From Lineus longissimus (Eukaryota; Nemertea; Pilidiophora; Heteronemertea; Lineidae): DNA of 64,000 bases. Below, piece after piece: positions 12,179-28,215 of this stretch. The DNA lies in NCBI RefSeq assembly GCF_910592395.1, contig NC_088318.1, positions 1,674,001 to 1,738,000 of the forward strand, in the 5' to 3' direction. Each line of letters opens with the position of its first letter. The stretch's first letter is position 1. A program made the position numbers and the translations under genes. The notes under the pieces were generated by a model, which was not told where the DNA came from, did no database searches, and worked only from the letters and a program-made list of their open reading frames with translations.

Positions 12179-12530
12179 ATCGGATGCGCATCCGATATGC
12201 CACGAGATCCTTCACCGTCAATTCCCTTACCGTCTTCGGATCCGATACGCCACGAGATCCTTCACCGTCAATTCCCTTACCGTCTTCGGATGCGCATCCG
12301 ATATGCCACGAGATCCTTTACCGTCAATTTCTTTACCGTCATCGGATGCGCATCCGATATGCCACGAGATCCTTCACCGTCAATTCCCTTACCGTCTTCG
12401 GATGCGCATCCGATATGCCACGAGATCCTTTACCGTCAATTTCTTTACCGTCATCGGATGCGCATCCGATATGCCACGAGTTTTTTTGTTACCTCACCGT
12501 CAATTCCTATACCGTCATGGATGCCACGAG
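12179..12530. repeat. Tandem array, unit about 57 bp, each with a 16-nt perfect palindrome
   Basis: About six units contain TATGCCACGAGATCCTT and ACCGTCAATT. Most carry the perfect palindrome TCGGATGCGCATCCGA. Two variants (CTTCACCGTCAATTCCCTTA and CTTTACCGTCAATTTCTTTA) alternate in the central units, suggesting a 114-bp dimer. The second unit has lost half of the palindrome. A 57-bp unit keeps long frames open in all phases, which explains several apparent ORFs here. Confidence 0.85.
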
Positions 12531-12725
12531 CTTTGTTCGCGTTGTAAAGGTTTCGGGGATACGACTAATGCATGCGAGCACCGTCGGCGGAACCCCAAAC
12601 CGCCCTCTCGATCTATCCGTGAGGACAAATCACTCTCGTGACCTTCACAGTTACGGACTCCGGACCTCCAGACTTTAGAGACCGAGCTTTTCTTTACCTT
12701 ACCATTACTGTATACTCGGCGCCTC

Positions 12726-12908
12726 ACTTATATGTGTTGTTTTTTTCACATACATTGTTCTCGTGGTTTACGGAAAAGTAGGCCTAAAATGTTATAGTGT
12801 CTAAAAACAATATTCAGTTAATGGAATTACACTTTTTTCCATTACTGCTTGCTTGATATTGCCCTAACAACTTTTTCATGAATCAATTTTGAGCATTATG
12901 TTTACAAC
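12726..12908. repeat. Direct repeat, right copy
   Basis: Same orientation as 9092-9272. The two copies are the outermost matching sequences around the satellite-rich insert in the NUP93-DUS2 intergenic region. Confidence 0.85.
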
Positions 12909-13105
12909 GTAGTTATTATAGCACGAATTATGAGTCTAAAATGCCAAATACTTGCAACTATTATGTTAATCACTGAAATCTTAGTGTACTAATTGCTCGC
13001 TATAAGCTAGGTTATTGCGCCCCTAAACCAACGTACTGACAACGCTACCTCCCCGGAACTCAAACTTTAACGTGAGTTAATTGTAATCTTACCAAAGTGA
13101 TTTAC

Positions 13106-13288
13106 CTAGGAATACAGTTGCACTTCACTGAAAACTAATGATGTGTTGATGAGTTCAATGAATCCTTCGATTCCTTTGGTTTTCTTGGCGAACTGACGTC
13201 CGACAATCAATGACCCGTTGACGTGTACCTGCAATACGCCATTGCCGCAGTGTGTAAACAGATCTATTTTTGGACGAAACTCAACCCC
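13106..13288 (-). other. Candidate unannotated exon or small ORF
   Basis: A frame open for 60 codons before TAG includes KIDLFTHCGNGVLQVHVNGS and then LIVGRQFAKKTKGIEGFIEL. It has no ATG near its 5' end. A GTAAAT donor directly follows the TAG (about 13105), and a TTGCAG acceptor-like site lies inside the frame. Its composition is protein-like, but I do not recognise it. It could instead be a 5'UTR exon of NUP93, since the NUP93 start codon is preceded by an acceptor and this site lies near the likely shared NUP93/DUS2 promoter. Confidence 0.25.
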
Positions 13289-13841
13289 TCACAAACAATG
13301 CCACACTTAGGCCTACTTTATGTTCCTCTTCTTGATGATGGCTATAAGCTTAGAGTATAACCAGACTAAGCTATAAGTTAAGGTTGTGACAATGTCTCAG
13401 GCCATGAAGTAGATAGGTCTGCTTCCTGGTGGCTTCTTCTCATTTGTCCATGAAAAAGATAATTCCGAATCCGAGTGTACAACATGATTGGCGTCTCAGG
13501 TCCTCCTGTAAGGAGGAAGGGTTAGGGGGAGGGGCGGGCAGCCAGTAAAATCACGGGTTTATAATTTTATTTTTGCACGTATTTTATCAGAATTTGTGAA
13601 GTTATCTGATGTTGTTCAAAACAGGCAACTTTTCCTTGCACATTGAAACGACACAAATTGATGAGTGCTGCCTGTCGGCGAGTATTGGTACTGTAAGTAG
13701 TGAAAGTGGAGAAGAAGAAAACATCCCCTGGAAAAATGTTCGGCCCTATTGTCATCTGACCGAATATGGTAAATAGCACAGAGGCCATGACCGTCAATAA
13801 ATGTACGTAATTGCTTTCAGAATCCCTTCAGACCAATTTGA

Positions 13842-18831
<4,990 letters not shown>

Positions 18832-19084
18832 TGCTGGTCTCAAGAATTACAGCGCAATGTGCACTCTGTAATAATTGATTTCTAGGATCATGATGATGAT
18901 CATTGATCTGGTAGGAACAAAGGGGGACCCCTATATTCAACCATTTGGAGACGTTGGAAGGACAGGTGTGACTAGTTCGAGTAGTGTTGGTCAGCATATC
19001 AAAAAGAGAGCTTTTACAACCACAGGTTGACCAACAGCTACATATTGTGATGACTTGTCTATCGTGTGTGGATTAGGAGCTGCA

Positions 19085-19150
19085 GTGGTGTAGTGGCTGG
19101 GGTCTCCGACTAGCAGTCATGAGGTCCATGGTCAGTCCCAACCTTTGTTT
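19085..19150 (+). repeat. tRNA-derived SINE head, degenerate
   Basis: GCAGTGGTGTAGTGGCTGGG contains a perfect A-box pattern (TGGTGTAGTGG). GGTCCATGGTCAGTCCC lies at B-box distance but is mutated. It sits in or near the DUS2 3'UTR. It cannot fold as a functional tRNA. Confidence 0.35.
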
Positions 19151-19251
19151 GTCTGCTGCAGGTGAATCATGGCCAAACGATCGTGCAAAAGCTCACCAGT
19201 GGTCCACACTGTTACTGCATTTATCAGTGAGATGTTTTTATGGAAGAAAGT

Positions 19252-19257
19252 AATAAA
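19252..19257 (+). terminator. Polyadenylation signal, probable DUS2 3' end
   Basis: AATAAA about 420 bases after the DUS2 stop codon is the first canonical signal noticed downstream. Confidence 0.4.
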
Positions 19258-19289
19258 TAATATGAGAAGGATTCGTCTGTGTTCTCAAT

Positions 19290-19890
19290 GAGTGTTAGAG
19301 ACATGGATGTGACTGTCCTTGAGACTGGGTAGAATGACAGATGGTTCTAACTTCACTGTGATCATACAACTGTCTTCACAGTAGGTTGTAGAGACGTGAT
19401 TGTGACCGTCCTGGAGACCTCCAAGAGCTGGTTATATATCCCCCCTCATCACAGTAAGATTGAGACACGTATGTGATAACCTTGAAGACTTCCCAGAGCT
19501 GGTTATCGTACCCCACCTCAGTCAACTAGTGATTCTGATTGTGACTGTGAGTCCTGAAGACCTCGCATAGCTGGTTAATGATGCCCAAAACCATCACATT
19601 CTGGTAGAGACATGAATGTGACAGTCCTTGAGACCGTCCAGGCTAGATACCTCATCACAGTCAGATGGAGGCATGAGCTTGATTGTCCTGAAGACCTCCC
19701 AGAGCTGGTTATTGAATCCCCATCTCAGTCTAATAGAGGTCCTGAAGATCTCCGGAGAGCTGGTTACTGACCCCCCTCCTATTACATTCATATAGAATGT
19801 ATACAGAAGTGAATGTAAAAGCCGTGAAGACCTCCTGGAGCTGGTTATTGATTCGAAGAACTGCCATTCCACATCAGTCTTCGCTGAGAC
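19290..19890. repeat. Diverged tandem array built on GAGCTGGTTAT
   Basis: AGAGCTGGTTAT or close variants recur about every 65-130 bases (near 19430, 19498, 19568, 19697, 19757, 19838). They are preceded by TGAAGACCTCC-like and TGTGAC(T/A)GTCCTTGAGAC blocks and followed by CCCC(A/C)TC and ACAGT blocks. The copies are old and irregular. There is no coding potential. Confidence 0.65.
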
Positions 19891-19899
19891 AATGGTAGA

Positions 19900-21060
19900 G
19901 GGTGTCCTTAGGCATGGCAGATTGTTTGAACTTCACTGAGATTACAACACTGTGGTCATGCACGAACAGCCATTCCATGGTCAAGTTGTACACCTGTCTT
20001 TGCTGAGACAACAGCAGAGCATGTCCTCATACAATACAGTTTGTTCTAACTTCATTGAGACTGTGCAACTGCCTTCACTGAGGCGAAGGTACACCACTGT
20101 TCTTGTACATGCAAGAACTGCCATCCCTTGGTCAGGTTGTGCACCTGCCTTTGCTGAGACAACAGCAGAGCATGTCTTCATACAAGACAGATTGTTCTTA
20201 CTTCAGTGTGGTTAGGACTGTCAGGTACAACACTGTCCCTGCACATGCTAGAACGGCCATCGACTGGTCGGGTTTTACACCAGTCTTAGCTCAGACAAGG
20301 ACAGGGTATGTCCTCAGACATGGCAGATTGATCAAGTTGTGGAACTGTCTTCGCTGAGGCGGGGAGACAGTTTCGTCCCCGTACATGCAAGAACATGTCC
20401 TTTCTTAGTCAGGTTGTTCATCAGTCTTAACTAAGACAAGGAGAGAGTCCTCATACATGACATGCTGTTTCAACTTCAATGAAGATTTGCAACTGTCTTC
20501 ACCGAGGAAAAGGTATAGTACTGGTTCCATGTATGGAAATGCCATTCCTAAGATCAGGTTGAGACACTCTTTGCTGATACAATTATGTTTGAGGGGGTCA
20601 TTCCATGTAGGGGGACAGCACTGTCCCTGTACATGGAGGAACTGCTATTCCTTGGTAAGATTGTACACCTGTCTTTGCTGAAACAAGGACATGGTATGTC
20701 CTCAAACATGACAAACTGTTCAAACTTCAGTAAGGTTGTGCAAATATCTTCGCCGAGGCAAATGTTCTTGTACATGTCCTTGTACATCCAAGAATTGCCC
20801 TTCCTTTGTACACCGGTCTTTGCTGAGACAGAGGGCAGTGTGTGTCCTTATATATGATAGATTGTTCTTACTTCACTGAGATTGCAAAAATGTCTTTATT
20901 GAGACGAAGGTACAACACTGTCCTTGTACATTCAAAAACTGCCCTTCCTTGGTTAGGTTTTGCATCAGACTTTGCCAAGACAAGGTTCAAGCATGTTCTC
21001 ATTAATGAAAGGTTGCTTTAACGTCAGTGAGGTTGTATCTCACTATACTGGCCCATGTTT
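19900..21060. repeat. Diverged tandem array, unit about 135-155 bp, about 8 copies
   Basis: Each unit has GCTGAGACAAC-like, (C)TTGGTCAGGTTGTACACC-like and TTGTTC(T)AACTTCA-like blocks. Units are visible near 19995, 20150, 20290, 20430, 20570, 20675, 20820 and 20970. The first two units are most alike, and later ones have diverged by substitution and small deletions. Confidence 0.7.
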
Positions 21061-24000
21061 GTGATCTTTGCTGGTGGAGGGGTAGAGAAAGTCCTCAGTC
21101 AGGAGCAGTTTCGACTGCAATATATCAGGGGTTTTAAGGCTATTCATCAGACCAATATGATTCCTTAGCAGCCATTCCCTGTGTTGACCAGTGATCCTGA
21201 CATCAGTTGGACAGCGAGGAACAACAAGACGATATTTAGGTGGGCAGCATATTATGTTTTAATCACATAAGCCAAGTACATAACATATGTGAACCCGATA
21301 GGAATATAAATAAATAGTTTGCATGAACCTAGCTCTTCATCAATGCCTCAGAACCAGGCCAATTCACACTCTTGGAGGACTGGCACAACCTTGTCTCAAC
21401 ATCAACCTCAGAAAGAGGACGAACTGAACACCCGGAGGACTCGTCTTCAGACAAGCAATACTCTTCAGACTACCATAGAACCTCTCTATCATTGGCCCAG
21501 TCCCCCAAGAATTACATTTGCCCCACAAAAATACATTGAGATCAAGCATTATTGAGCATAATAATAAGAAGGAAACCTTTGTTCATTTCTACTCAATACA
21601 ACTAGCAGCAACTCAACCAATACAGCTATGACAGGTAAATTCAGTTTTTGTATACATTTGTTGGCGTGTCTGGTTATCAATTGATACGATCATCTTTTTG
21701 AAAGTCCTGCACCATTTTAACAGATTCTTTGTGCTCAAAGTTTGTGCAATCTAAAACCCAAGAAAGGGAACACTTCAAAATCTTACAAGTGCATGCCGGC
21801 AGCACAGAATTACATGAATATGAATGATAAACCTGATAAACCAATAATTCTGAAACTGAATTGAGAATTGTCTTCAAAAATACCCATATACTTAATTATG
21901 CAATACAGTGTGATTCAGGAGTCAGCCAAAGGGCTACAAAAATATCTGAGTGGATTGTACCTCATGATGTTCTGTTGTGGTCGCAAGGTGGGTGAATTAA
22001 CTAAATTATGCATTGCAACTCTACATGATAAATGAACTGACAGGCCACCAGAACAAAAATTCATACCCGGAATAAAATATCAAATAAATGACAACTTGCT
22101 CATGACTTCCAACTGCACCTACATGTCAAGGTCACAACAGTCAGCAGAAAAAAAGATGTACCATGGACAAAACCGAGGACAACAATTCATGACTTCGTCA
22201 GTCACAAAAGACAGTAAGTTTGGATTTTATTAGTCTTTTCCATCCACACTTCCAATGACATTATTGGTTGTACTAGTGCTAAGATGGGGAAGTCTGCTAC
22301 TTTGATAGGGAAGGTTCATGTTGTCTGGACTTATCTAATACTTCTCTTCCATTTACTCTTGGTTTCGAGTCAGTCAGACTAATATTAAGGCCAATAAAGT
22401 TCCAACTAATGTATTCATGAGTTGAACGAGACAGGTGTGTGCTAGTGATTTATGTGCCTGTGCTGGATGCTGAACCTCACCAGGTCACCCTGGGAGGGAA
22501 TTTCTGATATCACAGTTTGCTTCCAACGTTATTACAAAGCCATAATTATCGAACATCTGGTCACATCTATCTGCACATAATTTATACTGAGGGTCTCCCA
22601 TTAAGTATGTTCACTGTAAAATCTCGGAGAAGCTAGCAGGGCTTTTTAAACAGCATAAACAGGTACATGTACATGGAGGTACTGTAGTTTCATTATAATG
22701 CAGTTGCCAAAACCAAGGGCTCCTGGTGGGTTTTACAGTATGAAGAGTTCAAACTGACGTAAATTCATCATTTTTAATGTTTTCTTGTACAAACAATGGA
22801 CCAATTTCTGTGAAAGTTGACATAAATTTCTGTGAAAGTTGACATACTTAATTGGCTACCCTCCTCAATACCTCATTACAAATATATTACAATGTTTGAT
22901 TACAGTGTATTATCACAACACACCCAATGACAAATTACATCTTTTATTCGCACATACAACACAAACCTTTGTCAAAAAAATAGCCTAAAATATTGCTCGT
23001 ATTTCATTTTGTTGAAAAATACAACAATGTCTGTTTCATCTTAAACAGAAACAAAGACAATTATATGACCTTAAATCAATTTTTCACATCATGTAGAAGT
23101 CACTTCATGCTGTTGAATGCCTCAATACATGTATATCACCCATAATTTACCCTTTCAACTTCATACCCTCAATAATTTAATCGGTAGGCATCTTCTCTCA
23201 ACGTGTCAACAAAATGGAGTTACTATTTTTTTTCGTTGTCGATGACCAGAATAAAATAACATTTCATTTGAGTATAACATGACATGATTGAGCTAAAAGA
23301 GGCCTGCAGCTACCTAAGCCAACCATCTTTTTGTTTCTTGGACAATCATACATAGATTAAAATAGACAATTTTACACCTTTCTAACAGCAATCGACATGC
23401 GAGAGACAGCTGATGCCCTCAAATAAGAGGACATCACTTTTTCATTGCCATTTAATATTACCTCAGTGATCAGGACACCTCTCAATTAAAGCCAGTATTT
23501 GTCAGTCCCAAGGGTGTCCTTAATAGAGAGGTTCTACAGTACATACACATTTCTACAAACATCACATGCAACACAGAGTTTATGTACATTTGTACACAGT
23601 GTGTAGTAGTCTTTTTTAGCCAATCAGTGTCAACTTTTCAAAACAGCTCATTTTGAAAACAAAGATTGTCACATTTCAAGTTTTAGACGTCACACTGTCG
23701 AAAAGTTTTAGTTCATTATCCCAGTTACCAAAAATATGTAAGCAAGCCTTATATATTTTGCTTTTACTTGTGTGGAACTTCACAAACGTCAAGTTAAGGA
23801 GATAACTTCGATATTGCCCTAGCAGAATATACTCACTACAGATCACTGCAGGGTGACATCAAAATATGTTCATTTCAATATAAATAATTATCTATTTACA
23901 CATTTTCATAGCAAAATAATACCCAGCGTTATTTACTCACTGTTTACAGCAATCACATTACCTGTAGCCACGACAACCAAAAGTGCTAAACCTTCAACAG

Positions 24001-24878
24001 AACACTTGTGAGAGACTTAGCTTTGAGTTAGCAGAAGATATCTTATCGCCACGTCGCCGAACATATTATCCCTGAAGCATTGGGATATTAAACGTCGTGA
24101 CACAAATGGCGATAACACACAAGTTGACAGAAGAAATATGTTTAACTGCATCGCAGAGAAGCTGGTTCACTTGCATTGTGCACAGACCAAGTGCAGAATG
24201 CTAGCAGTAATATGCCACAAGCAAGCCAAGCTGACCGTTAACAATACTGATATGACAATGAATCATATCTTAGAAATACAGTTGCAAGTTCCCTTGACTG
24301 GGTTTCATCTACAACTCCGTTGATTACTGGTCCACTGTTATCTCTGTTAAACTTCACATTCTACTCATCAAATAGATGGAAACAAGGGGGTCATTTGGAT
24401 GAATCAAGAATGTTAGAGTATTTATGATAAGATAAAGAGAAATGCATCTTGAAAACTTGAATTGAAAACTCAAGAAATGTTCTGAACAAATCCAACTATT
24501 TTAGACTAACAGTTATTGTTTCCACACATTTTCTTGGTAATCATGACTTAAATGGATAAAACAATATTATTTGTGGAGAAACAAGTTAAGAATGAAAATT
24601 TGTGCACAATATCTGTGAAAAATAATCCTCAACTTCTACACTGGATAAAGCCAAACTAAGCCTAAGTCTTACGTTGACAGAAGATCACCATACATTCGGT
24701 GTACAAATATACAGGTGATCTGCTATCAATCCTGAAACAAGTGTCTCTTCTTGTCCTAAGTATTGTTCCTATGGCCTTCTTATCACAAACGGTGTGGACC
24801 GGATTCAGACGGATGACAGGACTCCCAGCGTCATGGACTCGAAATGTTTAATCGCAAAGATAAAGGACTGGTGATGAA
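21061..24878. other. Non-coding stretch between DUS2 repeats and PEDS1
   Basis: I find no exon-like reading frame on either strand. The part nearest PEDS1 is likely its 3'UTR on the minus strand: an acceptor-like TTTCCAG at about 24881 could receive a 3'UTR intron from just after the stop codon. AATAAA-type signals on the minus strand lie near 22938 and 22227. A copy of the dispersed TCCTTAATAGAGAGGT repeat lies at 23461-23540. Confidence 0.45.
23461..23540. repeat. Dispersed repeat family, copy 1
   Basis: AAGGGTGTCCTTAATAGAGA followed by GGT, with GGACACCTCTCAATTAAAGC upstream. The same TGTCCTTAATAGAGAGG core recurs at 45655-45850 and 58612-58760. Confidence 0.6.
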
Positions 24879-24879
24879 C

Positions 24880-25084
24880 CTGGAAACAGAGACAGGGGCA
24901 TTTTAGGTGAAAGTGCAGGCAAAGCACATTGCGCTTGGTGTGCATTTTGTCTCAAATTTTGCTGGCTGACATGCTAGAAATGTACACCTGCCATAACTTT
25001 TTAAAACGATAACACAATATCCTTTAGACAGTTAACTCGGTAGTAACGACAACTGTGAAGACCTCAGAAAGTGTATAGTTTTAC
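24880..25084 (-). other. Possible 3'UTR intron of PEDS1
   Basis: Directly after the PEDS1 stop the minus strand reads TCAG|GTAAAA, a good donor four bases past TAA. A pyrimidine-rich acceptor (GTCTCTGTTTCCAG) lies 205 bases on. This is inferred from splice signals alone. Confidence 0.35.
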
Positions 25085-25088
25085 CTGA

Positions 25089-28000
25089 TTAGTCAGTCTT
25101 CTTTGCCCAATTCATATCATCACTCCTTGGATAATGCCCTGTAAATTTGGTGATGTACGACTCCAACAGAGGCCAGAATCCAATCGCTTCGAATGGATAG
25201 TTGAGCCAGCCAGTCGTGATGCAGTAGTAGGTCTCGTGTGGCGACACGTGGTGGATGCGATGGTGTTTACGTGGCAGGATGATGTGCAGATCTTGCAGGA
25301 GAGTGATGTAGATTGGCAGACCGAAATATGTATGGGACCATTTATGGATCTGGAAAAGATGATAAAGGATCAGTAATCCCTCGATCTCAATGAAATATAC
25401 CCCATACAGGCACTTTATTGCCAATTATGGCAGGAATCTTCGAGCTTTCCAATACAGTACACTGGTCTTTTTAGCACGAAATTAACGTGAGACCAGGAAT
25501 TTAACACTTTTCAAATGATTTTTACAGCGGCATCCAACAACACCTCATCAACAGTGACTAAACATCTCTCACTGAACCAAGTATTTTTAAGCAAAACATA
25601 TCAGCAAAATCATGTTTTTGATAGCTTTATCGTCCATTGGATTAAGAGCACCTGCAAACGGGAAGAGTTCTGAGAGACATTTCATGTCTTTCATACCTGA
25701 TTCGTAAAACTGACAAACAATCCCAGCAGAAACAAGAAGCAATTCCAGTTGTATATGGCGAGCGATTCGTCTGGTGTGTTGGTCAAGAATCGATAAGCCA
25801 TTAACGCCAAGACAGGGATTATCACGGCAAAGTTGTCACCATTCGTCTCAATGAAGTCATGGCGAGTGATGGAGGTTGGATCGATATGATGCTCTCGGAA
25901 TGGCCGAATGAATGCCTGCAGCAAAGAAGTATAAACCAATTCATTGAAAAGCTACTTGAAGAATACGATCTGTACATTTGGATCTGGTAGACAAGTGAAT
26001 ATTGCTGGGAATAATTGTATTTAAACTGCAAAAGCTTGAAGAAATTGACTTTTCGTTGACCAAAATATTATGGCAGGACAATCATGTCACAAATATCTCA
26101 GTTTTGGGCTTTTTCAAGGACACACTTGACCTGTATTGACTTTTACTGACTGGAATGGTATACTTTTGGACTTTGATCTCACTTTATATAAAACTATATA
26201 AATCTGATTACTAAACAAGTTAAAGGGCACAACATATACTGTGTCGATGTAATTAAGCCCAATGAGGTGTGTCTGTGGACAATAGACGTACACACACCCT
26301 TCAACTGGCTTAATAACCTTGACACAGTATATAATGCATACTGAGCATGTATTCATATGCATGTATCTTACACCCAGGAACAGGTGCTATTGTCACAAAT
26401 GTATATATAATCATTATGCAATGTATTCAGATGCAAAGCAATGCAAGAAGAGAAAAAAGTTTTTGGGAATCAATATTTAAAGTTCAAGCGGAGACCGTCT
26501 GTTTGCATATCAATTTAAGAGTACTTTAAGTATGGTACTTCAAGTGCTCTGCATCCAGGCAGCTGTCATTATTATTAACCACTCCGAATATAAGTGAATT
26601 CAGACACATCATGGCTACCATATGCCCTGATTGATAAGGGGTTATTTATTATAATATTAGCTTGCTAGACAGACTTAACTCGAGTTTTTATTGCAAAAAC
26701 AAAAAATTATGAAACACACAATATCAAAATGCTGATATCACCAAAAGTGGCACACCTTGAATGTTGATCATTGTACATAAGGCAATACTTCCTGGCACGA
26801 AAGCTATTAGACATTGACCTGGCCAATACAGACTCAAGATTATCAGTGCATCAAAACATTCAATTCAAGGTCAATACCAGTACATGATTTGAGACATATT
26901 TTATCTTTGCAGCGTAACAGATGATTTACCTTGCCAATGATGCCCTCGACAGAACCCCAGGTGTCCGCTCCCCAGTGGACAAGGCCACTGAAGAAATCTG
27001 CAGTGATGACACCAAGCACTGAAAATATGACACATTATAACATGTTAGCAAGTCAGGTATCAATCAATTGGAATAGAATGTAACATGATTAAACAGTCTA
27101 ACAACATTGATATGTTGGTTTGAGACTGATAGGCTGGCTGCTTGTACTTTCATAAACTCTATTCAAATCACATTCTAATTCTACTTTATGCCCCATTGAT
27201 GTTGGGGCATGAGAAAATGCCATGAGTTTCAATTCAAATAGGATTACCACGCAGGGCGACCACGCCACGATTGCCTACTAAAGATTCAGTTTTAACTTCA
27301 TTCTCAATAGAGTTGAATTGAGGGGAAAAAGAACCGACTTATTTAGTCTCAAAATTACAACAAAGACAAAAGTAAGTTGAACAGTACAGATTTCGACTTA
27401 CATGCAGCACCAAGAATGGCGACCCAATTTTCTGACTTGAAATATCGCACCAAGTACACAAAGTTAAATACCATCAGAGAGATGCTGATTATCACACAGA
27501 CAATTTCTTGGATCCGTTTTCCTGAAAACAACAAATATATCAATATTGGCTCTACCGAGTCCAAGGACAGAGGAGCAGCTGTGTCACCCCAGATGCGACA
27601 GTGCCGTCATAATAATGTTCTAGTGTCCTCATTATCATCACCACCGGTCCAGTCCTAGCTCTACATGCAGCACAGGCACCATTATTAACTTTCTTTCCAG
27701 TGAAAACATGGCAACATACCAGAACGGCAATATTCGCAAAATGTAATGTGTCGTATCGTAGGCCTAATGATAGTCATACTGACTGCTGTACTTGTTCGAG
27801 TCTTTGACCTTGGCCGAGATTTAGTTCGATATTTAAAATAATTAAAGTGCTCGAAGGAACGTACATTTACACAGCACACACTGTAAGCCCTGTCTGTCTT
27901 GTGTTGGTATAAACACAAACTACAAGTTGTGTAAGCACGCAATGACGTAATACACTGATACAGTACATCATCCATGTAAATGTACATGCGAGACACTTGA

Positions 28001-28215
28001 CTGACACTTGTCAAAACCGAATTTTCGTCCATCAAAACCTTACCCATTGTGTACTGGCTGGCCAGCTCCTGGGCCCCAGCATGCTGTGGTCCCCATCTAG
28101 GCGTTTTACTCTCGTCCTCTACCGGGCTATTTTGGTTAGGATCATCCTCAGCCATAGAATATTTGAGGATTTCCTCCTCCGACTTCACGGGTGGAATCGT
28201 CGAAATATCAGCCAT
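25089..28215 (-). CDS. PEDS1: Plasmanylethanolamine desaturase (TMEM189/Kua family), 5 exons
   Basis: Membrane di-iron desaturase that introduces the vinyl-ether double bond of plasmalogens in the ER. Coding exons: 28215-28044, 27521-27402, 27018-26930, 25915-25697, 25349-25089; all phases join, giving 286 residues (human about 270). Histidine clusters that define the family are all present: [10 protein letters not shown] near residue 112, [15 protein letters not shown] near 135-147, [11 protein letters not shown] near 202-206 and [15 protein letters not shown] near 227-238. [13 protein letters not shown] in the N-terminal region is also diagnostic. Hydrophobic spans lie in exons 2 and 4. The start is the first ATG in frame after the likely promoter; upstream in-frame codons include no ATG. 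PEDS1 lies downstream of TMX3 on the same strand, with separate 3' and 5' ends. Confidence 0.96.
26234..26332. repeat. About 99-nt imperfect hairpin in PEDS1 intron 3
   Basis: ATATACTGTGTC at the left end pairs with GACACAGTATAT at the right end. Pairing continues through AATTAAGCC/GGCTTAAT and GTGTGT/ACACAC. Size and bulged arms suit either a small foldback transposon or a pre-microRNA-like stem. Confidence 0.6.

Noticed and set aside
12162-12678. Three overlapping plus-strand ORFs of 116-164 codons
   Set aside because: All are readings of the 57-bp satellite, which is 19 codons long and so is open in every phase.
25134-25376. 80-codon plus-strand ORF
   Set aside because: It is antisense to PEDS1 exon 5, whose histidine motifs identify the real strand.
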